The notes beneath the pieces were generated by a model that made no database searches, was not told where the DNA came from, and was given only the letters and a program-made list of their open reading frames with translations. Below are positions 9,116-19,321 of a DNA stretch of 64,000 nucleotides, in pieces (the stretch's first letter is position 1; each line of letters opens with the position of its first letter). This DNA is from Verrucomicrobiota bacterium (GTDB taxonomy: Bacteria > Verrucomicrobiota > Verrucomicrobiia > Verrucomicrobiales > DEV007). Made by a program: the position numbers and the translations under genes. The stretch covers positions 22,078-86,077 of the forward strand of contig QQNE01000005.1 in assembly GCA_003402735.1 (NCBI GenBank). Direction: 5' to 3'.

Positions 9116-10096
9116 TTACCGTCCGGTCTTGAGCGTGCGGATGAGGTAGGCCGTCACCGACGGGTCCTGAACGCCCGTGGCACCGGGATACTGAAGGATG
9201 CAGAGCGTGCCGACGCTGCGGCATTTTTCCTGCAGGCCCACCCCGTAGTTCGCCGTGTGGGTGGGATCCGTCTGTTCCTGGCCTAGGGCCGGGGCGGCGC
9301 TGTATTCGAGATAGACCGGGGGATCGTCCGGGGTCACATGTTCGATCGGCGAATATTTGCGGATCTCTGGGAGCAAGGCCTCGCGCTTGTCGAGGAACTC
9401 GGCGAACCGGGTGTCCCGGACCTTCAGGTCGGCGGGGTCGAACAGGCCGAAGGCGTGACCTCCGTAACGGCTGTTCGGGGTCCACTGCTTGAGTTGGAGC
9501 GGGTCGAGGGAGGTCTGCGCGCCCGTGACCGCGGCGGCAAAGAGGCGGGTCGATTCCCGGCTCACCGGATCCGCACTGGCTGGATCCGCCAAGTCATCGT
9601 GGAAGGCCAGCCAAAGGCTGCTGCAGGCCCCGGCACTGCCTCCCGAGGCGGCGACACGGCTTTTGTCGATGTTCCATTCCCCCGCTTTGGACCGGATGAA
9701 TTGCACGGCGCGGGCGGCGTCATTCAGGGGCCAGATGACCGGGGGATGAACACCGGCGGCCATCGCCTTTTGCAAAAAACGATACTCGACGGAGGCCACG
9801 GAGATGTCCGCGTCGAGATAGGCTTTCAGGTTCGGGACGCTGGATTTGCTGCCGTTGACCCAGCCACCGCCGTGGATGAAGACCACCAACGGGGTGGGCG
9901 AGGCGGACTGGGCCCGGTAGAAGTCGATGACTTGGCTCGGGTCCGCTCCGTAGGGGAGGTTTGCCAGGGTCGGCGGAATGGCGGGTTCAACCGGCTTGGC
10001 GGGGGATGGCGGAGGCGTTTGTGCCCCGGTCCAGGGCGCGGCGAGGAAGAGAGACAAGAAAAAGGAGAGTGTGAGGCGACAGGAAATCCGAGTCAT
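9116..10096 (-). CDS. Exported alpha/beta hydrolase (esterase/lipase type)
   Basis: A 326-residue protein with a Sec signal peptide (cut near WTGAQT) and a Pro-rich linker, then an alpha/beta-hydrolase of the acetyl-esterase/HSL-like group. The oxyanion-hole motif is HGGGW (in VVFIHGGGWVNG), and the nucleophile elbow is GGSAG (in AASGGSAGACSS). A His late in the chain (DPTHTANYG) is a good catalytic-base candidate. It probably hydrolyses acyl or acetyl esters, perhaps on polysaccharide, in the periplasm. It is transcribed alone, divergently from the MepA-like gene, across a 145-base region with nested inverted repeats. Confidence 0.85.
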   Translation of the reverse strand: MTRISCRLTLSFFLSLFLAAPWTGAQTPPPSPAKPVEPAIPPTLANLPYGADPSQVIDFYRAQSASPTPLVVFIHGGGWVNGSKSSVPNLKAYLDADISVASVEYRFLQKAMAAGVHPPVIWPLNDAARAVQFIRSKAGEWNIDKSRVAASGGSAGACSSLWLAFHDDLADPASADPVSRESTRLFAAAVTGAQTSLDPLQLKQWTPNSRYGGHAFGLFDPADLKVRDTRFAEFLDKREALLPEIRKYSPIEHVTPDDPPVYLEYSAAPALGQEQTDPTHTANYGVGLQEKCRSVGTLCILQYPGATGVQDPSVTAYLIRTLKTGR

Positions 10097-10104
10097 ACGG
10101 GATT

Positions 10105-10200
10105 CATGCTAAGGGAGTCTGCGCAGCGACGTCAATCCAGGAGGCAGGGCAGTTGGCCCGGGCGGATTCTTGACGACCGGGCCAATTCCTGCTTAGCATG
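10105..10200. promoter_or_regulatory. Divergent regulatory region with two nested inverted repeats
   Basis: The region between the esterase and peptidase genes holds two perfect 9-bp inverted repeats, one inside the other. The outer pair is CATGCTAAG (10105-10113) and CTTAGCATG (10192-10200). The inner pair is TTGGCCCGG (10153-10161) and CCGGGCCAA (10177-10185). The outer arms read TTAGCAT towards each gene, so they could be mirror-image -10-like elements. For the plus-strand gene a TTGACG box lies 18 bases upstream of TAGCAT. Operator or promoter function is inference. Confidence 0.35.
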
Positions 10201-10241
10201 GGAACATCAACAAGGATTCCATATTTCCGGCGGATTCACGC

Positions 10242-11039
10242 TTGCACAAATTCCTGGCGGGAACGCTTCTGTTTCTGGTGCTCACGGTGTTGAGTCAGGT
10301 GGGCGGGCTCATCCTGTGGGCTTGTTGGCACGTCTGCCGTTACCGCTTGTTCCCGGACGAGGCCCGTCGATGGCTGGCGTTCTTGGCCTCGACGGCTGCG
10401 TATGTCGCGGTGACGCTCCTGTTTGTGCCCTTGTTGGCCGGCCTTTTCGGGCGGGTGCCGATGCCGCTGTTTGCCACGTCCGAAGCTCCGGTGGCCCCGC
10501 GTTCTTTGTTCTTCTGCCTGTTGAACCGGCACTATGTGAAACCCGAGGTCAAGGAACTGGTCCTCACAACGGCCCGGCAGATGGCCAAAGACTATTCCGG
10601 CAGTCAGATTCATTATCTGGACGGAGGGTTTCCTTACGGCCCCAAGTTCCCCATGTTGCCGCATCTTTCCCACGCGGATGGCCGGAAAATCGATCTCTCG
10701 TTTTGTTACGAGAAGGGCGGCAAATACACGGTGTCGCCCTCGCCGATCGGGTATTGGGTTTACGAGTCTCCGAAGCCCGGGGAACCGGCGCCCCACCAGG
10801 GGAAACCGTCCTGGTTCCGCTGGGACCTGCCGGTTTTGCAGGGCGTGAACCGGGACCGTCAGCTTGATGAGGAGAGGACCAAACATCTTTTGAGGATGTT
10901 ATTGAAGAATCCCGGGACGGAAAAGATCCTGCTCGAGATCCACCTGCAGGAGCGGCTCGGCATTTCCCATCCGCGCCTCCGTTTCCAGCAACGGGAGGCG
11001 GCCCGGCACGATGATCACCTCCACTTGCAGGTCAAGTGA
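10242..11039 (+). CDS. Membrane-anchored MepA-like (LAS-type) murein endopeptidase
   Basis: A 265-residue protein with two N-terminal transmembrane helices (about 3-28 and 46-70) and a C-terminal zinc peptidase domain. The LAS-family signature HxxGxxxD is present as HADGRKID (His144, Asp151), and the second motif is HDDHLHLQV (His259, His261), as in penicillin-insensitive murein endopeptidase MepA. The enzyme would cut peptide cross-links or stems in peptidoglycan. MepA itself is a secreted periplasmic protein, so the two-helix anchor is unusual. The only possible early start is TTG at 10242, with no ATG or GTG upstream in frame, which suggests low-level translation. The family call rests on the two motifs. 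Confidence 0.7.
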   Translation: MHKFLAGTLLFLVLTVLSQVGGLILWACWHVCRYRLFPDEARRWLAFLASTAAYVAVTLLFVPLLAGLFGRVPMPLFATSEAPVAPRSLFFCLLNRHYVKPEVKELVLTTARQMAKDYSGSQIHYLDGGFPYGPKFPMLPHLSHADGRKIDLSFCYEKGGKYTVSPSPIGYWVYESPKPGEPAPHQGKPSWFRWDLPVLQGVNRDRQLDEERTKHLLRMLLKNPGTEKILLEIHLQERLGISHPRLRFQQREAARHDDHLHLQVK

Positions 11040-11063
11040 GGGCTTGAGGGAGAGAGCCGGAGC

Positions 11064-12383
11064 TCACTCGTAGGTCACGGTGCCGACGTAGAACATGAGC
11101 TTGCCGCTCTGGCCCTTGGCGTCGGAATTGGCCAGGATGGAGAACGCCGTGGGCGAATAATTGGGGTTGATGCCGGCGTTCACCGCCGAGATAGCGCCTG
11201 AATTCTCATTCTGCTGGCCATACCATTGGCGCAGCTGATCGATCTTCGGCTGAAACGCGATGGCGGTTTTCTGGTGACCGGTGGACATGATGCCGTCGAG
11301 TTCCGTGGGGGTGACGGTTTTCGGGCCGAGCACGATGTCCACCAGGAACTTGTGGCGATTCGCGGTGTCTGGAAAGATTCGGCGGAGCACGACATCCGGT
11401 CCCTGCATGAGGCCGGGATTTTCCAGGGGATTCTTGGTGGCCCCGGGGAGCGGGTTGAAGATGGGGCGGACATTGCCGGCCAGGTATTGCCGGGGACCGC
11501 CCTTGGCATCGTTCTTGGGGAAGGCCTTGAGAAGGTCATCGGGATCGACGTTGCGCAGGCCGAGCAAGGCCCAGACCAGTTCGGAGCAGAAGGTGCCGAT
11601 TTGATCGCCCTCGCCGTAGAGGGTGTAGATGGCCAGATCGGTGCAGAGGGAGGCGGCGTCCTTGCCCTTGACCCTGGCGAAGTAGGGGGCTCCGTAGTCG
11701 GGTTGGAACATGATCTGGTTCTTGTCCAGGACGCGGCGGGCCCATTTGGCGACGTTGGCCTTTTGTTGGGGGGTGAGGTTGGGACGGATCACCTGGAAGG
11801 TCTTGTGACCTCCGTAGTGGCCCGGGTGATCCAGATTGCTGCTGTAATCGAGCGGGCTTTCCACGGTTTTCACGATTTTGCCCTTGTCGTCTTGGGAGAT
11901 GGTGGCCAGTGCGGCGTGCCCCTGGCCGAGCTGGAGGTTGCCGTAGGCGTTGGCGCGGGCCCATTCCTTGCGGAAGACCACCAGAACGTCACCGTCCTGG
12001 ATGGCCCCGCTCTCCGCGAGGGCTCGGGCGGCCGTGGGTTTGGCGTGCATCGAAGCCGGGAGCTTGATCACCCGGAGCTGCGCCGTGGTGCTGTTGGGAT
12101 GGGGAAAGATGGCGACGGACCCTCCCACCGTCTTGAGATGATCCGCGTTCGGGATGGCCAGGGCGGTGGGGTAGTTGCGTTCCACATTCACGCTGCAGAA
12201 GTGCAGCGGCCAAGTCTGCGGGAGCTTGGTCTGGGAGAGTCTGGGATCGATCTCGGGGCCCGGGCTATCGAAGTTGCCGGAGTTTCTGCCGACGAACAGA
12301 CCGAGGAGGAAAGCGACCACGGCGATCCCCACTCCGGCGGCGGAATAGATTGCGGCGGGGCGTTTGAAGGTATCGTTGGACAT
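11064..12383 (-). CDS. YiiX-like permuted NlpC/P60 (papain-fold) membrane-anchored protein
   Basis: A 439-residue protein with one N-terminal membrane helix (about 15-33, GVGIAVVAFLLGLFVG). The remainder faces out of the cytoplasm. QGHAALA (His156) followed about 110 residues later by TFCSELVW (Cys266, Glu268) is the order His-then-Cys typical of circularly permuted NlpC/P60 proteins such as YiiX, in which these residues form the catalytic pair. Family members act as amidases, acyltransferases or peptidases on peptidoglycan or lipids. The C-terminal 150 residues match nothing I recognise. It sits alone, convergent with the MepA-like gene (24-base gap); the pair may both act on the cell wall. 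Confidence in the fold is moderate. Confidence 0.6.
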   Translation of the reverse strand: MSNDTFKRPAAIYSAAGVGIAVVAFLLGLFVGRNSGNFDSPGPEIDPRLSQTKLPQTWPLHFCSVNVERNYPTALAIPNADHLKTVGGSVAIFPHPNSTTAQLRVIKLPASMHAKPTAARALAESGAIQDGDVLVVFRKEWARANAYGNLQLGQGHAALATISQDDKGKIVKTVESPLDYSSNLDHPGHYGGHKTFQVIRPNLTPQQKANVAKWARRVLDKNQIMFQPDYGAPYFARVKGKDAASLCTDLAIYTLYGEGDQIGTFCSELVWALLGLRNVDPDDLLKAFPKNDAKGGPRQYLAGNVRPIFNPLPGATKNPLENPGLMQGPDVVLRRIFPDTANRHKFLVDIVLGPKTVTPTELDGIMSTGHQKTAIAFQPKIDQLRQWYGQQNENSGAISAVNAGINPNYSPTAFSILANSDAKGQSGKLMFYVGTVTYE

Positions 12384-12458
12384 CGCGAACTGGAGTTGGG
12401 AAGAGGCGGCCGCACCTTCTCAGATTCCAGTGGATTGGTCAAACACTTCCAGACGCAC

Positions 12459-12485
12459 CGAAGGCCGGCGACGGGCCGGCCTTCG
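12459..12485. other. Perfect 11-bp GC-rich hairpin
   Basis: CGAAGGCCGGC (12459-12469) pairs perfectly with GCCGGCCTTCG (12475-12485) around a five-base loop. It lies between the end of the DUF1501 gene and the start of the YiiX-like gene, both on the minus strand. There is no U-tract on either side, so it is not a classic intrinsic terminator. It may be a leader structure for the YiiX-like gene or a 3' stabilising stem. Confidence 0.4.
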
Positions 12486-12588
12486 AAACACACGAGGACA
12501 CACGACAAAAGAAATTTGGGGAAAGCTTCGCAGCCTTGAAATCCGCTGCTGAGAACACAATCACGCGAAAACGGGCGGAGCGCAACTG

Positions 12589-12624
12589 TAAAAAGCAAAA
12601 ATAATAAAATTATTATAATTTAAT
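12589..12624 (-). promoter_or_regulatory. AT-only block: weak terminator and/or -10 element
   Basis: This 36-base stretch is almost pure A/T in an otherwise GC-rich window. Read on the minus strand it forms ATAATA-ATTT-TATTAT (12616-12601) followed by a T-rich tail, which would suit a weak terminator for the DUF1549-DUF1501 transcript ending at 12643. It also holds a perfect TATAAT (12617-12612 on the minus strand) that could start the YiiX-like transcript, although I see no good -35 box. Confidence 0.4.
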
Positions 12625-12642
12625 CACACGGAAATCCGCTTC

Positions 12643-14055
12643 TCAGGCGAAGAGGTCCGTGACCACCTTGCCGTAGACGTCCGTGAGACGGAAATTGCGT
12701 CCGGCGTGGCGGTAGGTGAGGCGTTCGTGGTCCAGGCCGAGGGCGTGGAGCAGGGTGGCGTGGAGGTCGTGCATGTGGACCTTGTCGACGGTTGCGTGGT
12801 GGCCGTAGTCGTCCGTTTCGCCGAAGGTGGTTCCCCGTTTGAAGCCGCCACCGGCGAGCCAGATGGAAAATCCGGCGGGATTGTGGTCGCGGCCGGTGCC
12901 ATTCTTTTCCGCGTAGGGGGTGCGCCCGAATTCACCGCCCCACCAGACGATGGTGTCTTCGAGCAAGCCGCGTTGTTTGAGATCTTCCAACAAGCCCGCG
13001 ACCGGTTTGTCGACCGCCTTGGCGTGGTCTCCGTGTTTGGGCAGGTTGGAGTGTTGATCCCAAGCGGGGTTGTTGGAGTTGTCCGCGTAGTTGACCTGGA
13101 TGAAGCGGACCCCGGCTTCGCAGAGGCGGCGGGCCAGGAGGCATTGCCGTCCGAAGTTGTCGGTGGGCGTCTCGCCAATTCCGTAGAGGCTCAGGGTGGC
13201 TGGCGATTCGCCGCGGAGGTCGAGCAGCTCGGGAGCAGCGGACTGCATGCGCCAAGCCAGCTCATAACTTTCCGCGACGGCTTCGAATTCGGTTTCGCCT
13301 GGTTTGGCCTGGATTTGGGCATCATTGAGTTCGCGGAGCAGCTGGAATTGGCGCCGGGCCTGTGGTTCCGACCGGAGCGGGCGGAGGTTGCGGATGGTGG
13401 AATCCTTGGCGGGAATGCCGGCCCGACCGATCGGGGTGCCTTGATAAACGGCCGGGAGGAAGGCATTGCCGTAATTGCGGGGGCCACCGTTGCCAAGGGC
13501 GGGGCCGAGCGAGATGAATCCGGGCAGGTTCTCGTTTTCACTGCCGAGCCCGTAGTTGATCCAGGCGCCCATGGAGGGACGGATGAAGGTGGTGGTCCCG
13601 GTGTGGAGGAACAGGGTGGCTGGGCCGTGAGCGATGCCCTCGGTGTGCATCGACCGGATGACGCAGAGGTCATCGGCGTGTTTGGCCATTTCGGGGAAGA
13701 GTCCGGAAGCCCAGAGACCGCTTTGACCGTGTTGCTGGAAATCCCACAATGGCTTCATCACCCGCATCTCCGGACTCTTTCCTGTCTTGGCAAGGCTGCG
13801 CAGATCGCCAAACTGACGCATTTTGCCATCCTCGCGGATCAGGCGCGGTTTGTAGTCGAACGAATCGACATGGCTGACCCCACCGGACATGAAGAGGAAG
13901 ATGATCCGTTTGGCGCGGGCCGGATGGTGGGGAGTCTTGGAGGCCAGCGGGCTTTGTCGCGCTTGGGCTTGGGCGGCCAGACCGCTCAGGGCGAGGGCTC
14001 CGAATCCGCAGGCAACGGTCCGGAGAGAATCGCGTCGGGTGCATGGAGAAAACAT
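12643..14055 (-). CDS. DUF1501 family protein (Tat-exported), copy 2
   Basis: A 470-residue DUF1501 protein, paralogous to the one at 1919-3337. The leader TRRDSLRTVACGFGALALSG is a Tat signal. Landmarks are IIFLFMSGGVSHVDSFDYKP, WWGGEFGRTP and GRDHNPAGFS, with a shared C-terminal block (HERLTYRHAGRNFRLTDVYG). It follows its PSCyt1 partner after 20 bases; in copy 1 the gene order is the reverse. Predicted periplasmic, alkaline-phosphatase-like fold, activity unknown. Confidence 0.92.
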   Translation of the reverse strand: MFSPCTRRDSLRTVACGFGALALSGLAAQAQARQSPLASKTPHHPARAKRIIFLFMSGGVSHVDSFDYKPRLIREDGKMRQFGDLRSLAKTGKSPEMRVMKPLWDFQQHGQSGLWASGLFPEMAKHADDLCVIRSMHTEGIAHGPATLFLHTGTTTFIRPSMGAWINYGLGSENENLPGFISLGPALGNGGPRNYGNAFLPAVYQGTPIGRAGIPAKDSTIRNLRPLRSEPQARRQFQLLRELNDAQIQAKPGETEFEAVAESYELAWRMQSAAPELLDLRGESPATLSLYGIGETPTDNFGRQCLLARRLCEAGVRFIQVNYADNSNNPAWDQHSNLPKHGDHAKAVDKPVAGLLEDLKQRGLLEDTIVWWGGEFGRTPYAEKNGTGRDHNPAGFSIWLAGGGFKRGTTFGETDDYGHHATVDKVHMHDLHATLLHALGLDHERLTYRHAGRNFRLTDVYGKVVTDLFA

Positions 14056-14075
14056 GGGCGGTGGGTCCGGTGGGG

Positions 14076-16862
<2,787 letters not shown>

Positions 16863-16955
16863 GGCACCACCAAGGAACACCGTGGGCGGTGCGGAAGGCT
16901 TTCACGCGAATCGTTCCTGGCCCAGGAAAAGTCGGGATGCCGAACGGGGCGCGAT

Positions 16956-17123
16956 TTATTCGCAGGAGGTGCAGCCCGGCTCCATGGAACAGGCGCTGCC
17001 CTGGCGTTCTCCGAGAACTTCGTCCGTGAAGTCGTCCTCCAGGTCGGGAACACTGCCGTGGTTGGCTGGAAGAGCGAGTGCGGGGCCGCTGGCGGCTTCG
17101 GTCAGACTGGGATCAGGGTTCAT
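16956..17123 (-). CDS. Small acidic peptide with Cys-rich C-terminus (55 aa)
   Basis: An uncalled short frame that I translated by hand: 55 residues beginning MNPDPSLTEA, acidic in the middle (DLEDDFTDEVLGE) and ending CSMEPGCTSCE, i.e. a C-x6-C-x2-C tail. It starts 17 bases after the stop of the SprT-like gene on the same strand, in the cysE-sprT direction. There is no strong ribosome-binding site, so coupling to the upstream gene would be needed. I do not recognise the family. The Cys tail suggests metal binding, a redox tail or a modified peptide. It could also be chance coding, but the gene-like spacing and the clustered Cys residues argue for a real gene. Confidence 0.5.
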   Translation of the reverse strand: MNPDPSLTEAASGPALALPANHGSVPDLEDDFTDEVLGERQGSACSMEPGCTSCE

Positions 17124-17140
17124 TTAGAAACACGGATAAT

Positions 17141-17773
17141 TTAGCTTTGGCGAGACGCAACTTCCGACTCCTTCAGGCGGGCTTCGATCAATTGGAAGCG
17201 GGCATCGAACCTTCCCTGGTTGTGGGCGCGACAGCAGTGGTAACACGCGGCGGCCCGTTTGATGCGCCGGACGCGGAGGAGGCGGTGTTGGCACACGGGA
17301 CAGACGTAGGCGAAGCGGCGGCGTTGGGGACGGCGTTGAAAGGGGAGATCATGGCAGCGGGATTCTCCCGGGATGCCGAGTTCGGAGCAGGCAATCCGCC
17401 ACTCGCGTCCGTGAGCGGGGATGCGCCGTCGGCCCGCCCGGTGGGCGGCGACGAGGTGGGCGAGTTCATGACGGAGGGTGCGGTCGATTTCCTCCGGGGA
17501 GATGCGGACGAGTTGGGGATTGAGTTCGACAACGGCCCGGTTGCGGTAGGCGCGGCCGGCGGTGGTGCGGAGCCTGGGGTTCCAGAGGACGACGACGCGT
17601 TTGGCGAGGTCGTGGAGTCCGAGGGCGGCGACCAGACGGCGGCTGAGTCCGGTCAGGTCCGCATCTTCTCCGGCGGGCAAGACCGGAAGGGGGGCGTCGC
17701 TGGGGGCCGGAGGATCTGGCGCGGGAAAGAAGAGTTCGAGTTGTTGACGGGAGAATGGCAGGTTTCGGCTCAC
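17141..17773 (-). CDS. SprT-like zinc metalloprotease domain protein
   Basis: A 210-residue protein of the SprT-like family. The zincin motif is HELAH (His102, Glu103, His106), with a third His in AHGREWR (His121). A C-terminal zinc ribbon follows, CPVC then CYHCC. The eukaryotic relative SPRTN cleaves DNA-protein crosslinks; bacterial SprT proteins are poorly characterised. The first 35 residues are a Pro-rich tail. Its start overlaps the cysE stop by four bases (ATGA), so the two are co-translated. Confidence 0.85.
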   Translation of the reverse strand: MSRNLPFSRQQLELFFPAPDPPAPSDAPLPVLPAGEDADLTGLSRRLVAALGLHDLAKRVVVLWNPRLRTTAGRAYRNRAVVELNPQLVRISPEEIDRTLRHELAHLVAAHRAGRRRIPAHGREWRIACSELGIPGESRCHDLPFQRRPQRRRFAYVCPVCQHRLLRVRRIKRAAACYHCCRAHNQGRFDARFQLIEARLKESEVASRQS

Positions 17774-18714
17774 GGCATGATCGCAGGGAGGGCTTCTGGG
17801 GGTTGGATTTCAAGTTCCTGGCCGGTTTCCTTGTTGAGAAATCTTTGCGAGGCGCCTTCCGTGGTCACGAGGGTGAGGGGCGGAACGCTGTCGCGGAGGA
17901 AGACATTGGCTCCGATGGTGGAACCGTTGCCGATCACGGTTTTGCCTCCCAAAATGGTGGCATTGGGATAGATGGTGACGTTGTCCTCGACGTCCGGGTG
18001 GCGTTTGGATCCCTTGAGGACGCGGCCCTCGGCGTCCTTGGGGAAACTGCGGGCCCCCAGAGTGACTCCGTGATAGAGCTTCACGCTGTTGCCGATGCGG
18101 CAAGTCTCCCCGATCACCACCCCGGTGCCATGATCGATGAAAAAGTGCGAGCCGATTTGCGCGCCGGGATGGATATCGATGCCCGTGCGGCCGTGGGCCC
18201 ATTCCGTCATCATCCGGGGGATGAGGGGGACGCCCTTTCCGAAAAGCACGTGGGAAGCCCGTTGGATGGCGATGGCTTCGATGGCTGGATAGGAGACGAT
18301 GATGACCTCGACGCTGGTGGCGGCGGGATCGCCTTCGTAGGCGGCCTCGACATCCGTGCTGAGGAGGCGGCGCAGATCGGGCAGGCTGGCGAGGAATTCG
18401 AAGGCCAGTTCCTCGGCGGTCTGATCGTGCAGGCCGCCCCGCTGCTCTGAAAAACTCAGACTTTTGGCAACCTCCGGAACGAGCCGGCTGAAGAGTTCGA
18501 AAATTCGGCGTTCCGTGAGAGCCTCGATGTCTTCCGAGGCGATGGGTTCTTCATCGTGGAACCCCGGGAAAAGGAGGCGGAGCAGATCCTCGCACATCCC
18601 GGCCACGGCGCGTTTGGAGGGGAGGTTGGAGCAATCGATCCGGTTGATCCCCCCGACCTCGTGGTAGGAATCGATGAGAGCCCTGGCGACGCGTTTCTTC
18701 GGACAATCTTCCAT
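17770..18714 (-). CDS. cysE: Serine O-acetyltransferase (EpsC/CysE type)
   Basis: A 314-residue serine acetyltransferase that makes O-acetylserine for cysteine synthesis. The left-handed beta-helix hexapeptide repeats run from [19 protein letters not shown] through [18 protein letters not shown] to [20 protein letters not shown]. The catalytic His is in the FFIDHGTG segment. An N-terminal helical domain of about 180 residues makes it the longer EpsC-like form. It is divergent from dtd across 141 bases. The downstream sprT and the Cys-tailed peptide form the rest of the transcript. Confidence 0.92.
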   Translation of the reverse strand: MEDCPKKRVARALIDSYHEVGGINRIDCSNLPSKRAVAGMCEDLLRLLFPGFHDEEPIASEDIEALTERRIFELFSRLVPEVAKSLSFSEQRGGLHDQTAEELAFEFLASLPDLRRLLSTDVEAAYEGDPAATSVEVIIVSYPAIEAIAIQRASHVLFGKGVPLIPRMMTEWAHGRTGIDIHPGAQIGSHFFIDHGTGVVIGETCRIGNSVKLYHGVTLGARSFPKDAEGRVLKGSKRHPDVEDNVTIYPNATILGGKTVIGNGSTIGANVFLRDSVPPLTLVTTEGASQRFLNKETGQELEIQPPEALPAIMP

Positions 18715-18855
18715 GCAAACACCAAACCCGCGGGCGGGACGAACCTTACACTACCGGATTCCTCGCGCTTGCCAACTTGGAAACAGGGGCAGGCCGGAGA
18801 TTTCAAGAGGGCGCGGACGGTTGACAGCCCGGAGGGAACGGGGCAGGGGAGGGAC

Positions 18856-19308
18856 ATGCGGGTCTTGTTGCAGCGCGTCTGTGAGGCGGCGGTGAGGATT
18901 GGCGGGGAAGTCCGTGGCGAGATTGGCCAGGGATTGCTGGTCCTGCTCGGCATCGAGGGAGCGGATTCGCCCGAGGACGCGGTTTGGCTGGCCAGCAAGA
19001 TCGTGAAGATGCGGATCTTCGCGGATGGCGAGGGGAAGTTCAATCTCTCTTGCGCCGACGTGTCCGGATCGATCCTGGTGGTGAGCCAGTTCACCCTTCA
19101 TGCCAGCACCCGGAAAGGGAATCGGCCCAGCTTTGCGCAGGCGGCGAGACCGGAGCATGCGGAACCGCTCTACGATTTTTTTCTGGAAACGCTCTCCGGG
19201 GAGTTGGGCCGACCCGTGGCTTGTGGCGAATTCGGTGCGGACATGCAGGTCACCCTGATCAATGATGGTCCGGTGACAATCTGGATGGATTCCAAGCAGC
19301 GGGAGTGA
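18856..19308 (+). CDS. dtd: D-aminoacyl-tRNA deacylase
   Basis: A 150-residue DTD. It hydrolyses D-aminoacyl-tRNA (and Gly-tRNA-Ala), protecting translation. The two family motifs are present: SQFTLHAS (the Ser-Gln-Xaa-Xaa-Leu motif) and NDGPVT (the Gly-Xaa-Pro motif) near the C-terminus. I chose the ATG at 18856 because it has a strong purine-rich GGGGAGGG just upstream and gives the family's usual length. Confidence 0.96.
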   Translation: MRVLLQRVCEAAVRIGGEVRGEIGQGLLVLLGIEGADSPEDAVWLASKIVKMRIFADGEGKFNLSCADVSGSILVVSQFTLHASTRKGNRPSFAQAARPEHAEPLYDFFLETLSGELGRPVACGEFGADMQVTLINDGPVTIWMDSKQRE

Positions 19309-19321
19309 TTACATTCTGCGG

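Noticed and set aside
12459..12485. The 11-bp hairpin as a Rho-independent terminator
   Set aside because: No T-run on either side of the stem, so it is listed only as a structure.
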